NCBI RefSeq assembly: GCF_028692895.1
Contig: NZ_JAQUWN010000002.1
Span: 1 to 64,000, forward strand
Origin: Pseudodesulfovibrio sp.
GTDB lineage: Bacteria > Desulfobacterota > Desulfovibrionia > Desulfovibrionales > Desulfovibrionaceae
Direction of reading: 5' to 3'
DNA: 64,000 nt
The position numbers and the translations under genes are program-made. How positions within the stretch are numbered: the first letter of the stretch is position 1; each line of letters begins with the position of its first letter. The notes beneath the pieces were generated by a model. The model saw nothing but the letters and a program-made list of their open reading frames with translations, was not told where the DNA came from and did not search any database. Below are positions 28,446-37,622 of this stretch, in pieces.

Positions 28446-30551
28446 TTACCTCTTTTTGATGCATTCGGCCGCGACGCAGGTGGACCCGTCCGGGATGTCA
28501 CGGTCGTAGCAGGTCAGACCGCAACGCAGACAGCGGGCCGTCTCGTTTCGGACGTCATCCAGGCTCAGGGCCCCCTCGATCTCGCCGAAGGTGCACTTGC
28601 GCTCGTCGCAGTCGATGAGGTGGGGCGGCTTGGCCTTTGCCCGGTGGCCCACGTCCGGCACGTCGGTGAACATGGTGTAGGGAATCAGTTGCCGCTGGAG
28701 ATTGCTCGGATAGTGGGGGCCGCCCTCGGTCAGGTACTGGTGGATGGAGCGCGCTGCCTTGCGTCCCTCGCCCAGGGCGATGATGACCAGGGCCGGGCCG
28801 GTGTGCATGTCGCCGCCGGTGAAGACGTGGGGCAGGGCGGTCTGGAGGGTGTCAGGGTGGGCTCCCAGGGTACGCCACCTGGTTTCCTCCAGGGTGCACT
28901 GGCCGGAGTCGTCATACAGGCAGGAGAGCTCGGGCTTCTGGCCGATGGCCGTGTATACGCTGTCGGCCTCGATCAGTGTCTCGGAACCCTCGATGGGCGC
29001 CGGGCTGCGTCGGCCCGAGGCGTCGGGCTCGCCGAGTTGCATCTTGATGTATTCCACATGGGTGACGTGGCCGTTCCCGTCCTTGACGATGCGCGACGGC
29101 GCGGCCAGGAAGAGGAATTTCACGCCCTCCTCCTCGGCTCCCTCGATCTCCTCGATGTTGGCGGGCATCTCGTCGCGGGTGCGGCGGTACATGAGGGTCA
29201 CGTCCGACCCCAGGCGCACGCCGGTGCGCGCTGTGTCGATGGCGGTGTTGCCGCCGCCGATGACAACGATCTTCTTGCCGATGCCCGTGTCCATGCCGAG
29301 GCCGACCTTGGTCAGGAATTCGGTGCCGGTGGCCACGCCGTCGGCGTCCTCGCCCTCGATGCGAAGGGTGAGGTTCATCCATGCGCCGATGCCGAGGAAG
29401 ACGGCCTCGAACCCTTCCTCTTCCAGGGTCTTCAGGGTGAAGTCGCGGCCGAAGTACTGGCCGTGCCGCACGCCGATGCCGAGGTTCAGGATGCCTTCGA
29501 TCTCCCAGTCCAAAATCGCCTTGGGCAGCCGGTATTCGGGGATGCCGTAGCGCAACTGGCCGCCGAGCTTGGGCATGGACTCGAAGATGGTGGGCGCGTG
29601 GCCCAGGCGGCGCAGGAAATAGGCGCAGGAGATGCCGGCCGGGCCGCCGCCGACCACGGCAACCTTGCGGCCGGTGTCCGGCGCGCAGGGGATGGGCGCG
29701 TGCGCGCCGCGGTTCATCTCCCAGTCGGCCGCGAATCGTTTTATCAGGTTGATGCCCACTGGCTCGTCGACGTGGCCCCGGCGGCAGGCTGTCTCGCAGG
29801 GGTGGGGGCAGACGCGGCCGATGGAGAGCGGCATGGGGATGCGCTCGCGGATGGTTTCGAGCGCGCCCGCGTAATCGCCGCATTTGACCTGCTCGATGTA
29901 GCGGGGAATGTTGATCTGGCCGGGGCAGCGCTGGCGGCAGGGGGCCAGGCAGTCGGTGGTCTCGTTCAGGTGGGTGATGCGCGCGGTCATGCCCTGGATG
30001 GAGATGACGCCGCGTGGGCAGACCTGGGCGCAGGCCCCGCAGGCCGTGCACAGGGCCGGGTCCACCACGGGCACGCGCTCCGGGCCCATGCTGATGGCCC
30101 CGAACTGGCAGGATTTGACGCAGGTGCCGAACCCGAGGCATCCCTCGGGACACATCTTGCTGCCGTCGTAGAGCAGGCTCTGGGCGCGGCAGTCGCTGAC
30201 CCCGCGATAGTGGTAGAGGTCCTCGGCGCGCAGCCCGCCGGTGCAGTCCACAAAGGCGATCTGTTTTTCCATGGACGCGAATTCGAGGCCCATGATGGCC
30301 GCGACCTTGGCGGCCACGGACTCGCCGCCGATGACGCAGACGTTGGCCCCGGCCTTGCCCGAGACCACGCCCTGGGCCGCGCCGGAGCAGCCCGCAAAGC
30401 CGCAGCCGCCGCAGTTGGCCCCGGCCAGGACGCCTTCCACCTGGGCGATGCGAGGGTCCTCGTAGACATAGAGCAGCTTGGACGCCACGGCCAGGATGAC
30501 CGCCGACGTGAAGCCGATGCCGAGGAGAACGAGAACGGAGGAAGTGATCAT
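28446..30551 (-). CDS. rnfB: RnfB fused to GltD-like NAD(P)/FAD oxidoreductase domain
   Basis: N-terminal TM, GANCGGCGFAGCSGAA and ferredoxin cysteines (RnfB), then DCLAPCRQRCPGQINIP, VAVVGGGPAGISCAYFLRRLGH, VVIGGGNTAIDTARTGVRLGSDVTLMYRR, FTGGDMHTGPALVIIALGEGRKAA (GltD/DPD-like). Confidence 0.88.
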   Translation of the reverse strand: MITSSVLVLLGIGFTSAVILAVASKLLYVYEDPRIAQVEGVLAGANCGGCGFAGCSGAAQGVVSGKAGANVCVIGGESVAAKVAAIMGLEFASMEKQIAFVDCTGGLRAEDLYHYRGVSDCRAQSLLYDGSKMCPEGCLGFGTCVKSCQFGAISMGPERVPVVDPALCTACGACAQVCPRGVISIQGMTARITHLNETTDCLAPCRQRCPGQINIPRYIEQVKCGDYAGALETIRERIPMPLSIGRVCPHPCETACRRGHVDEPVGINLIKRFAADWEMNRGAHAPIPCAPDTGRKVAVVGGGPAGISCAYFLRRLGHAPTIFESMPKLGGQLRYGIPEYRLPKAILDWEIEGILNLGIGVRHGQYFGRDFTLKTLEEEGFEAVFLGIGAWMNLTLRIEGEDADGVATGTEFLTKVGLGMDTGIGKKIVVIGGGNTAIDTARTGVRLGSDVTLMYRRTRDEMPANIEEIEGAEEEGVKFLFLAAPSRIVKDGNGHVTHVEYIKMQLGEPDASGRRSPAPIEGSETLIEADSVYTAIGQKPELSCLYDDSGQCTLEETRWRTLGAHPDTLQTALPHVFTGGDMHTGPALVIIALGEGRKAARSIHQYLTEGGPHYPSNLQRQLIPYTMFTDVPDVGHRAKAKPPHLIDCDERKCTFGEIEGALSLDDVRNETARCLRCGLTCYDRDIPDGSTCVAAECIKKR

Positions 30552-30561
30552 CGACAGTCTC

Positions 30562-31137
30562 CTAGGAGGCCATGCCCTTGAAGGCGAAGAAGGTCAGGGA
30601 CATGAGCCCGGCCATTATCAGGGCCAGCGGCGTGCCCTTGAGGCTGATGGGCACGCGGGCCAGGTCCAGCCGCTCGCGGATGCCCGCCAGGACGACCAGG
30701 GCGAGGAGGAAGCCCGCGCCCGAGGCCAGGGAAAAGACCACGGTCTCCACCAGCCCGTACTCCTTGCGCTGGCAGATGATGGCGATGCCGAGCACCGCGC
30801 AGTTGGTGGTGATGAGCGGCAGGAAGATGCCGAGCGACTTGTAGAGCGGCGGGACGGCCTTCTTGAGGAACATCTCCACGAACTGGACCAGGGCGGCGAT
30901 GACCAGGATGAAGGCGATGGTCTGAAGGTAGGCGAGGTCGTAGGGCGCGAGCAGGAACTTCTGCACGCACCAGGTGATGGCGGCGGCCATGGTGGCCACG
31001 AAGACCACGGCCAGCCCCATGCCGATGGCCACGCCCGAGCTCTTGGACGTGCCGATGAACGGGCAGTTGCCCAGGTATTGCGCCAGGACGATGTTGTTGA
31101 CGAAGATCGCCGCGATGACGAGGACGAAGTAATCCAT
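30562..31137 (-). CDS. rnfA: Rnf complex subunit RnfA
   Basis: MDYFVLVIAAIFVNNIVLAQYLGNCPFIGTSK, ITTNCAVLGIAI. Confidence 0.95.
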   Translation of the reverse strand: MDYFVLVIAAIFVNNIVLAQYLGNCPFIGTSKSSGVAIGMGLAVVFVATMAAAITWCVQKFLLAPYDLAYLQTIAFILVIAALVQFVEMFLKKAVPPLYKSLGIFLPLITTNCAVLGIAIICQRKEYGLVETVVFSLASGAGFLLALVVLAGIRERLDLARVPISLKGTPLALIMAGLMSLTFFAFKGMAS

Positions 31138-31634
31138 CAGATGCCTGCCTCCGCGTTTTTGATGATGCCTTCCGAGATCAACCGCTCGTTGACCCTTTGG
31201 ACGATCCGCCCGGTTATGGCGGGGACCTCTTTTTGCATGATCGGGAGCAGGGCCTGCGAAATGTAGTCTTTGTTGATCCGGAGCATCTTCTTGTAGGCCT
31301 CGCTCCCGTACATCCGAGTCAGGTCGAGAACTTCCTGCCGGGTCAGGGACTTGGAGTAGTATTCCATCTGCCGGACGAAAATGGTCTTCAGCCAGGCCTG
31401 CATGCCGGTCTGGAATTCATCCTTGATGACGGGATAGGCCTCTTTCGGGAGGTTCGGCTTTTCCCGCCGGACCTGCGCCTCCAGGTTGGCGAGGAGCTGG
31501 ACCATCATCTGGTCGACCGTATCGACCGCGCCGGAAACCTTGAGCATGGTCATCATTTCCTGAGGGGTCGGCTTTTCCTCCGCGCAGACGGGGCTTGCAA
31601 GGAAAAGGACCAGGAGAATCAGCGTCTTTTTCAT
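31137..31634 (-). CDS. DUF2059-like exported protein inside the rnf operon
   Basis: Signal peptide; TPQEMMTMLKVSGAVDTVDQMMVQLLANLEAQ...SLTRQEVLDLTRMYGSEAYKKMLRINKDY. Confidence 0.75.
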   Translation of the reverse strand: MKKTLILLVLFLASPVCAEEKPTPQEMMTMLKVSGAVDTVDQMMVQLLANLEAQVRREKPNLPKEAYPVIKDEFQTGMQAWLKTIFVRQMEYYSKSLTRQEVLDLTRMYGSEAYKKMLRINKDYISQALLPIMQKEVPAITGRIVQRVNERLISEGIIKNAEAGI

Positions 31635-31644
31635 CGTCTTTCCC

Positions 31645-32316
31645 CTATTCCTTGCAGGCGCACATGCCGCAGCTCTTGCAGTCGTGGCCCGGGCCCTGGA
31701 CGGGGGCCAGCCCCTTGGAGCGGCGCTGCCAGTTGGTCAGGGCGTTCATGCCCGCCAGGATCAGGCCCAGGCAGACGAACGCGCCCGGCGCCTCGACCAT
31801 GAAGGTGAACGGCTCGTACCAGCCGCCCATGACCTGCATGCCGAACCAGGTGCCGTAGCCGAACAGCTCGCGCAGGGAGCCCAGGAAGGTCAGGGCCAGC
31901 GTGTACCCGAGGCCCATGCCCAGGCCATCGGCCACCGAGAGCAGGATCGGGTTCTTGGAGGCGAAGGCCTCGGCCCGGCCCAGGATGATGCAGTTGACCA
32001 CGATGAGGGGCACGAAGATGCCGAGCTGCTGGTAGAGCGGGTAGGCGTAGGCCTGCATGAGAAGCTCCACGCAGACCACCAGTGAGGCGGCCACCACGAT
32101 GAAGCAGGCGATGCGCACCTTGGCCGGGATGACCTTGCGCAGCAGCGAGACCAGCAGGTTGGACAGGGCCAGCACGAAGATGACGGCCACGCCCATGCCG
32201 AAGCCGTTGTACGCGGTCTTGGTCACCGCCAGGGTGGGGCAGAGGCCCAGGACCAGCTTGAACGGGGGCAGGTCCGTCCACAGTCCCTTGGAGAATTCTT
32301 TCCAGAGTGTGCTCAT
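31645..32316 (-). CDS. rnfE: Rnf complex subunit RnfE with cysteine-rich C-terminus
   Basis: KGLWTDLPPFKLVLGLCPTLAVTKTAYNGFGMG; RnfE family; tail GHDCKSCGMCACKE. Confidence 0.93.
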   Translation of the reverse strand: MSTLWKEFSKGLWTDLPPFKLVLGLCPTLAVTKTAYNGFGMGVAVIFVLALSNLLVSLLRKVIPAKVRIACFIVVAASLVVCVELLMQAYAYPLYQQLGIFVPLIVVNCIILGRAEAFASKNPILLSVADGLGMGLGYTLALTFLGSLRELFGYGTWFGMQVMGGWYEPFTFMVEAPGAFVCLGLILAGMNALTNWQRRSKGLAPVQGPGHDCKSCGMCACKE

Positions 32317-32325
32317 GGCGTCGTC

Positions 32326-32904
32326 CTAAGAGCCCCAGGAGGTCCGGAGCCGTTCCTTGATCTGTTGGAATATCTTGATGGCGTCGTTGATGGCGCCCAC
32401 GGTGCCGGTGGAGGAGATGGTAGCGCCCGACACGGCCGCGATGTCGCCGCCGGATTTGCTCAGGGCGACCTCCCTGGTGGTGTGGCCCCGGAACTGGTCG
32501 CGGAACTCGGGCTCGGTGATGCGCTGGCCCAGGCCGGGCGTCTCCTTGAGGGTGGTGATGCCGATGCCCTTCAATGTGTCGCCGTCGGTGGAGAAGCCGA
32601 CCATGATGCCGATGGGGCCGCCGTAGCCTTTGCCGAAGGTTTCGAGGGCCACGCCTTCGAGCTTGCCGCCCTTCATGGCCGGGAAGACCGTGACCTTGCC
32701 CGTGGAGGCGTCGAAGGTCTTGCGGTCCTTGACCGGGTTGTTCTCGCAATCCGGGAAGATCTGGCGCAGGGCCGGGCCCTGGACATAGGTCATGACCTGT
32801 TCCTCGATGCGCGGCCGGGTGGCCTGGCGCACGGTGGCCAGGGTCAGGCCGGACAGGCCGCAGATGAGCGACAGGACCAGGATCATCTTGAGCATATCAC
32901 GCAT
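32326..32904 (-). CDS. rnfG: Rnf complex subunit RnfG (FMN-binding)
   Basis: GVALETFGKGYGGPIGIMVGFSTDGDTLKGIGITTLKETPGLGQRI, SGATISSTGTVGAINDAI flavinylation motif. Confidence 0.93.
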   Translation of the reverse strand: MRDMLKMILVLSLICGLSGLTLATVRQATRPRIEEQVMTYVQGPALRQIFPDCENNPVKDRKTFDASTGKVTVFPAMKGGKLEGVALETFGKGYGGPIGIMVGFSTDGDTLKGIGITTLKETPGLGQRITEPEFRDQFRGHTTREVALSKSGGDIAAVSGATISSTGTVGAINDAIKIFQQIKERLRTSWGS

Positions 32905-32907
32905 GGC

Positions 32908-33879
32908 CTACTCCTCCTCCCCGGCCAGGACGCACGGGCCGCCGAAGGGGCGGGGCCGGATGCGGTCCAGCAGCGGGGTGAACAGGTTGGCCAGCAGGAT
33001 GGCGAAGGGCACGCCGTCGGGATAGACGCCGTAGACCCGGATGACGATGACCATGGCCCCGGCCATGAGCCCGAAGAGCAGCGACGGGATGCGGCCCACC
33101 GGCGTGGAGGCCGGGTCCGTGGCCAGGAAGAAGGCCCCGAAGACCGTGCCGCCCGCCAGCAGGTGGAAGAGGGGCGGGGCGTAGGTGGCCGGGTCGATGA
33201 GCTGGTAGGTCCAGGCCGTGGCGGCCACCCCGGCCAGGAAAGACGCGGGAATCTCCCAGCGGATGTGGCGGCGCAGGAGCAGGTAGAGCCCGCCCGCCAG
33301 CACGGCCGCGACCTGTACTTCCCCCAGGCCGCCCAATTGGTTGCCGGAGAGCAGGGAGAGCGGGTCGACGGACCTGACCGCGTCCAGGCCGAAATACTTG
33401 AGCTGTTGCAGGGGCGCGGGCAGGTCCAGGTTCAGCATGGTGGCGTTGGTGTCCATGAAGGTCGGCCAGGAGATGCGGCACAGGGCCCAGCCCACCAGGG
33501 GCGGGACCAGGGGATTGGCCCCCAGGCCGCCGTAGATCATCTTGCCGAGCAGGATGGAGGCCGCCGCGCCCACGGTGACCAGCCACCATGGGGCCGAGGC
33601 GGGCAGCAGGAAGGCGAGGAGCAGGCCGGTGTGCAGCGCGCTCAGGTCGTCCACGGACTGCTCGCGCTTGAACAGCCGGTTCAGCGCGGCCTCGGCCGCC
33701 ACGGCCACGGCGCAGGACAGGGCCATGACCCGGAGCGCGCCCACGCCGAAGGCGAACACGGCCAGGATCGCGGCGGGCAGCAGGGCCAGCAGGGTCTCGC
33801 GCATGTACCCCTTGATGGTCCGGCCGCAGTGGACGTGGGGCGGCATGCAGACGGTGAGCAACGGTTCTAGGGGTTTCAT
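32908..33879 (-). CDS. rnfD: Rnf complex subunit RnfD
   Basis: Multi-TM RnfD; VDDLSALHTGLLLAFLLPASAPWWLVTVGAAASILLGKMIYGGLGANP, ATDPASTPVG. Confidence 0.92.
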   Translation of the reverse strand: MKPLEPLLTVCMPPHVHCGRTIKGYMRETLLALLPAAILAVFAFGVGALRVMALSCAVAVAAEAALNRLFKREQSVDDLSALHTGLLLAFLLPASAPWWLVTVGAAASILLGKMIYGGLGANPLVPPLVGWALCRISWPTFMDTNATMLNLDLPAPLQQLKYFGLDAVRSVDPLSLLSGNQLGGLGEVQVAAVLAGGLYLLLRRHIRWEIPASFLAGVAATAWTYQLIDPATYAPPLFHLLAGGTVFGAFFLATDPASTPVGRIPSLLFGLMAGAMVIVIRVYGVYPDGVPFAILLANLFTPLLDRIRPRPFGGPCVLAGEEE

Positions 33880-35060
33880 CGTTCTTCCTTTGCGGTGGTG
33901 GCGGTTTCGGTCTCGCCCTCGGCCGCGAGCAGGGAGATTTCGTATTTGGCCAGGCGGATGTAGTGGAGCAGGGGACGCTGGGCCACGCACCAGTAGCCGC
34001 AGATTCCGCATTCGATGCAGGAGTGGACGTGGAACGCCTCGGCCCGCTTGAACTGCTTGAACTCGGCGCACCGGCTGAGCATCCCGGGCATGAGCCGGGC
34101 CGGGCAGTGGCGCTCGCATTCGCCGCAGCCCAGGCAGGGGTTGTCCGTGGGCTCAAGCCCTTCGCCGGAGCGGATGAGGTTGAGGCCGCTTGTCTCCTTG
34201 TCCACGCCCTGGGCGAGGTCGCGGGCGGGCAGGCCGCACATCAGGCCGCCCAGGACGATGCGGTCGCCGGGCTGGACCGTGGCCCCTGCCGCCGCGGCCA
34301 GGAATCCGGCCGGGGTTCCCACCGGAACCAGGTGGTTCTGGCCGCCGATGGTCATCACCGTTTCGGTGAGCGGCCGCCCGGTCTCCATGATCCGGCCGAT
34401 CAGGTAGAGGGCCTTGACCGAGACGAGGGCGGTGTTTTCGGGTTGCCTGCCCGGGAGCGTCTCCTTGCCGGTGACCTTCTTGATGACCATCGGGTCCATT
34501 CCGTTGGGATGGACCGGGGCGATGTGCACCACCGAACAGTTGGCGAAGGCGTTGGTCTGGTTGCCCCGCGCCGACACCAGGAACATCTTGGAGGGCTCCA
34601 CGATGCGCTGGACCGCGTCCAGGCCGAGTTCCACGGTCTTGCGGTAGTCGCGGAGCAGGGGCTCGCAGACCGAGATGCCCGGCTCATGCGGCACGGCGTT
34701 GATGATGAGAGCGGCGGCCCGGTTCAGGCCCCGGACGTCCACGCCCTGGGCGCGCAGCCATTCGCGCAGCCGGTTGCCGCCGTCCGGGGCCGGTTCGGCG
34801 GCCTCGGCGCGGTCGTCGCCCTCCACGCGCACGCCGATGGCGTAGGGGGTGATTTCGGTGATGGTTCCCGAGAGGGGCGAGTGCAGGTCGCCGTCGCCCG
34901 GGCGGTCGGCCGTGGCGATGCGGGTGCCCGCCAGGACCTGGTCGCCCGCGGCCAGGACCGGGGTGTGGTACGGCGTCGGGATGTTCAGGCGGTCCGGCCG
35001 GTCTTCCTTGACCAGGGGGCCGGTTTCGCCCGTGAGCAGGCTGAAGCTGAAGGTGGTCAT
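33876..35060 (-). CDS. rnfC: Rnf complex subunit RnfC
   Basis: SPLSGTITEI, INAVPHEPGISVCEPLLRDYRKTVELGLDAV, NPCLGCGECERHCP and CIECGICGYWC. Confidence 0.93.
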   Translation of the reverse strand: MTTFSFSLLTGETGPLVKEDRPDRLNIPTPYHTPVLAAGDQVLAGTRIATADRPGDGDLHSPLSGTITEITPYAIGVRVEGDDRAEAAEPAPDGGNRLREWLRAQGVDVRGLNRAAALIINAVPHEPGISVCEPLLRDYRKTVELGLDAVQRIVEPSKMFLVSARGNQTNAFANCSVVHIAPVHPNGMDPMVIKKVTGKETLPGRQPENTALVSVKALYLIGRIMETGRPLTETVMTIGGQNHLVPVGTPAGFLAAAAGATVQPGDRIVLGGLMCGLPARDLAQGVDKETSGLNLIRSGEGLEPTDNPCLGCGECERHCPARLMPGMLSRCAEFKQFKRAEAFHVHSCIECGICGYWCVAQRPLLHYIRLAKYEISLLAAEGETETATTAKEER

Positions 35061-35074
35061 GTGCGTTGCGTCCC

Positions 35075-35812
35075 TTATTTCATGTGGCACTTGCCGCAGG
35101 CCGCGTCGCCGAAGGGCCCGGCGTCCTGCTTCCGGTGGCAGCCCATGCACTGGCCGTGGAAGGCTGCCGTGGTGGTCGGGATGAGCTGGTCGACGGGCTC
35201 CTTGTGGCAGTCGGAGCAGGCCTGCGGATCGGCCGGTTCGGCCTGGTCGCGGGTGTGGCACTTGCCGCACCCTCCGGCCCCGGCGTCGTACCACTCCTGG
35301 TGGCAGTCGGCGCAGCGGGCGTGGGCGGCGGACATCAGGTCCGGCCGGGCCGCCTCGGCCTTGTCCGTGTGGCAGTTGGCGCATTTCTGCGGCTCGGGTT
35401 CGATGGACGGGTCGTGATGGCACGCCCGGCAGTCGCCGGAAGCGTAGTCGCTCTCGTGATTCTCGTGGGAAAACTTGGCGATGGACGCGCCGGGATGGTG
35501 GCAGGCGGCGCAGGTCTTATCGTCCATCGAGGTCTGGTGCACGTCGATGAACGCCTGGTCGAACTTGTTGGCGTGGCAGGCGGCGCAGGGCGGCGGGTTC
35601 TGGTCGTCGCCCGTGGTGTGGTGGCAGGTCCCGCAGGCTTTGCCCTGGGCGTTCATGTGCGCCTGGTGGGTGAAAATGACCTTGCCTCCCTTGTTGTCCA
35701 GGAGGATTCGTACGGGCGGGCTCGCGGCGGGAGCGGGGACCAGATAGCCGGCCAGGGCCACAACGAAGAGGATGCCGACGGTGACGGCAATGGGGAGCAG
35801 GCGTCTTTGCAA
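35075..35812 (-). CDS. decaheme c-type cytochrome of the rnf operon (TTG start)
   Basis: Ten CxxCH motifs counted (CGTCH, CAACH x2, CRACH, CANCH, CADCH, CGKCH x2, CSDCH, CMGCH); N-terminal export signal. Confidence 0.92.
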   Translation of the reverse strand: MQRRLLPIAVTVGILFVVALAGYLVPAPAASPPVRILLDNKGGKVIFTHQAHMNAQGKACGTCHHTTGDDQNPPPCAACHANKFDQAFIDVHQTSMDDKTCAACHHPGASIAKFSHENHESDYASGDCRACHHDPSIEPEPQKCANCHTDKAEAARPDLMSAAHARCADCHQEWYDAGAGGCGKCHTRDQAEPADPQACSDCHKEPVDQLIPTTTAAFHGQCMGCHRKQDAGPFGDAACGKCHMK

Positions 35813-35924
35813 GGAATCAACCTCTGATTTTGGCGTATTCGAATTTCATACCCGAAAAAACACGGTTTAGTCCATACCCATTTGAATTGACTCAGTAATC
35901 AATACGTTCAACGGGTTGAGGGGC

Positions 35925-35944
35925 GATGTCGCGGATTCGACATC
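35925..35944. promoter_or_regulatory. inverted repeat in rnf/phoA divergent intergenic region
   Basis: GATGTCG-CGGATT-CGACATC, perfect 7-bp arms. Confidence 0.4.
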
Positions 35945-36042
35945 ACAGGGTCACACGAGGGCAACATTCCATCACCTTGACGTAACTATCGGGCGTTACA
36001 AGGACTTTCTCAACAACGCATACGCGCCATCGGAGGATTGAG

Positions 36043-37548
36043 ATGATGAAATGGAATGTGAAACGCAGTGTGATTTGGATGCTGGTGCTCGCCCTGGGGT
36101 TGTCCCTCGCGGGCGGGTGCGCCAGGGAAGAGGCGAAAACCAAGGCCGAGGCCGGGTCCGGGAAGACCGCCAAGTACGTCTTCCTGTTCATCGGCGACGG
36201 CATGGGGTTGCCGCAGCGCGCGGCCAGCGCGGCCTATATAGGCAAAAAACTGGCCATTGACGCCATGCCCGCCCAGGGCATCACCACGACCTTCGCCAAC
36301 AACCGGTTCATCACCGGTTCGGCGGCATCGGCCACGGCCCTGGCCACCGGGGTCAAGACCAATATCAACTATATAGGCGTCGACCCGAACTTCAAGCCCG
36401 TCAAGACCGTGGCCGAGCTGGCCAAGGAGCAGGGCAAGAAGGTCGGCATCGTCTCCAGCGTGTCCGTGGACCACGCGACCCCGGCCGCGTTCTACGCACA
36501 CGTCAAGACGCGCAAGATGTACCACGAGATCGACCACGCCCTGGCCGATTCCGGCTTCGACTTCTTTGCGGGCGGCGGGCTGAAGGACCCCACCGGCAAG
36601 AAATCCAAGGCCCCCCTGGGCGACGCCCTCAAGAAGGCCGAGCACAACGGCTACAAGGTCGTCACCGACAAGCAGGCCTTCATGGCCCTCAAGCCGGGCG
36701 ACGGCAAGATTCTGGCCTGGAACAACTGGCTCCAGGACGACCAGGCCCTGCCCTACGTCATGGACATGACCGCCGACGACATCACCCTGCCCGAGTTTAC
36801 GGCCAAGGCCATCGAGATGCTCGACAACGACAAGGGCTTCTTCCTGATGGTCGAGGGCGGCAAGATCGACTGGGCCTGCCACGCCAACGACGCGGCCGCG
36901 TCCATCCGCAACACCCTGTCCTTCGACGACTCGGTCAAGCAGGCGCTGGCCTTCTATGACAAGCACCCCGGCGAGACCCTCATCGTGGTCACCGGCGACC
37001 ACGAGTGCGGCGGCCTGACCCTGGGCTTTGCAGGCACCCATTACGAGTCCTACTACAATGTCCTGGGCGGCCAGAAGGTCTCCTTCCAGAAGTTCACCGA
37101 TGAAATCCTCAAGGACTTCAAGGCGAAAGGCGGTTCCTTCGAGGACATGAAGCCGGTCATCGCCGCACAGTTCGGCCTCAAGTTCGAGGGCGATCCCAAG
37201 GCTGACCACATGGTCCTGGCCGACTTCGAGGTCAAGGAGCTGGAAAACGCCTTCAACCGCAGCATGAGCGGCGATAAGATCCAGGGCGGCGACTACCTGC
37301 TCTATGGCGAGTACGATCCGCTTTCCGTCACATTGACCCACCTGCTCAACGGCAAGGCGGGTTTGGGCTGGACCTCCTACAAGCACACCGGCGTGCCGGT
37401 CTCCACCTCCGCCATCGGCGTGGGCAGCGAGGCCTTCAACGGCAGCTACGACAACGTGGACGTCGCCCTGCGCATGATGTCCGCCATGGGCATTGATCCC
37501 AAGCCGCACTACGCGTCCGCCACGGGCGCGCAGGTGGCCGCCAACTAA
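36043..37548 (+). CDS. phoA: alkaline phosphatase, predicted lipoprotein
   Basis: Lipobox LAGGC; YVFLFIGDGMGLPQRAAS, FITGSAASATALATGVKT, VVTGDHECGGLTLGF. Confidence 0.93.
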   Translation: MMKWNVKRSVIWMLVLALGLSLAGGCAREEAKTKAEAGSGKTAKYVFLFIGDGMGLPQRAASAAYIGKKLAIDAMPAQGITTTFANNRFITGSAASATALATGVKTNINYIGVDPNFKPVKTVAELAKEQGKKVGIVSSVSVDHATPAAFYAHVKTRKMYHEIDHALADSGFDFFAGGGLKDPTGKKSKAPLGDALKKAEHNGYKVVTDKQAFMALKPGDGKILAWNNWLQDDQALPYVMDMTADDITLPEFTAKAIEMLDNDKGFFLMVEGGKIDWACHANDAAASIRNTLSFDDSVKQALAFYDKHPGETLIVVTGDHECGGLTLGFAGTHYESYYNVLGGQKVSFQKFTDEILKDFKAKGGSFEDMKPVIAAQFGLKFEGDPKADHMVLADFEVKELENAFNRSMSGDKIQGGDYLLYGEYDPLSVTLTHLLNGKAGLGWTSYKHTGVPVSTSAIGVGSEAFNGSYDNVDVALRMMSAMGIDPKPHYASATGAQVAAN

Positions 37549-37622
37549 CCGAAAACAAACAGCGAACGAGCGGGTGGGGCGGGCCTTCCGTCCCACCCGC
37601 CTTGCATGGAGCCCAGCCCCGC

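Noticed and set aside
28377-30581. 734-aa ORF opposite rnfB
   Set aside because: Antisense shadow; Gly/Ala/Val/His-biased, no domain signature.
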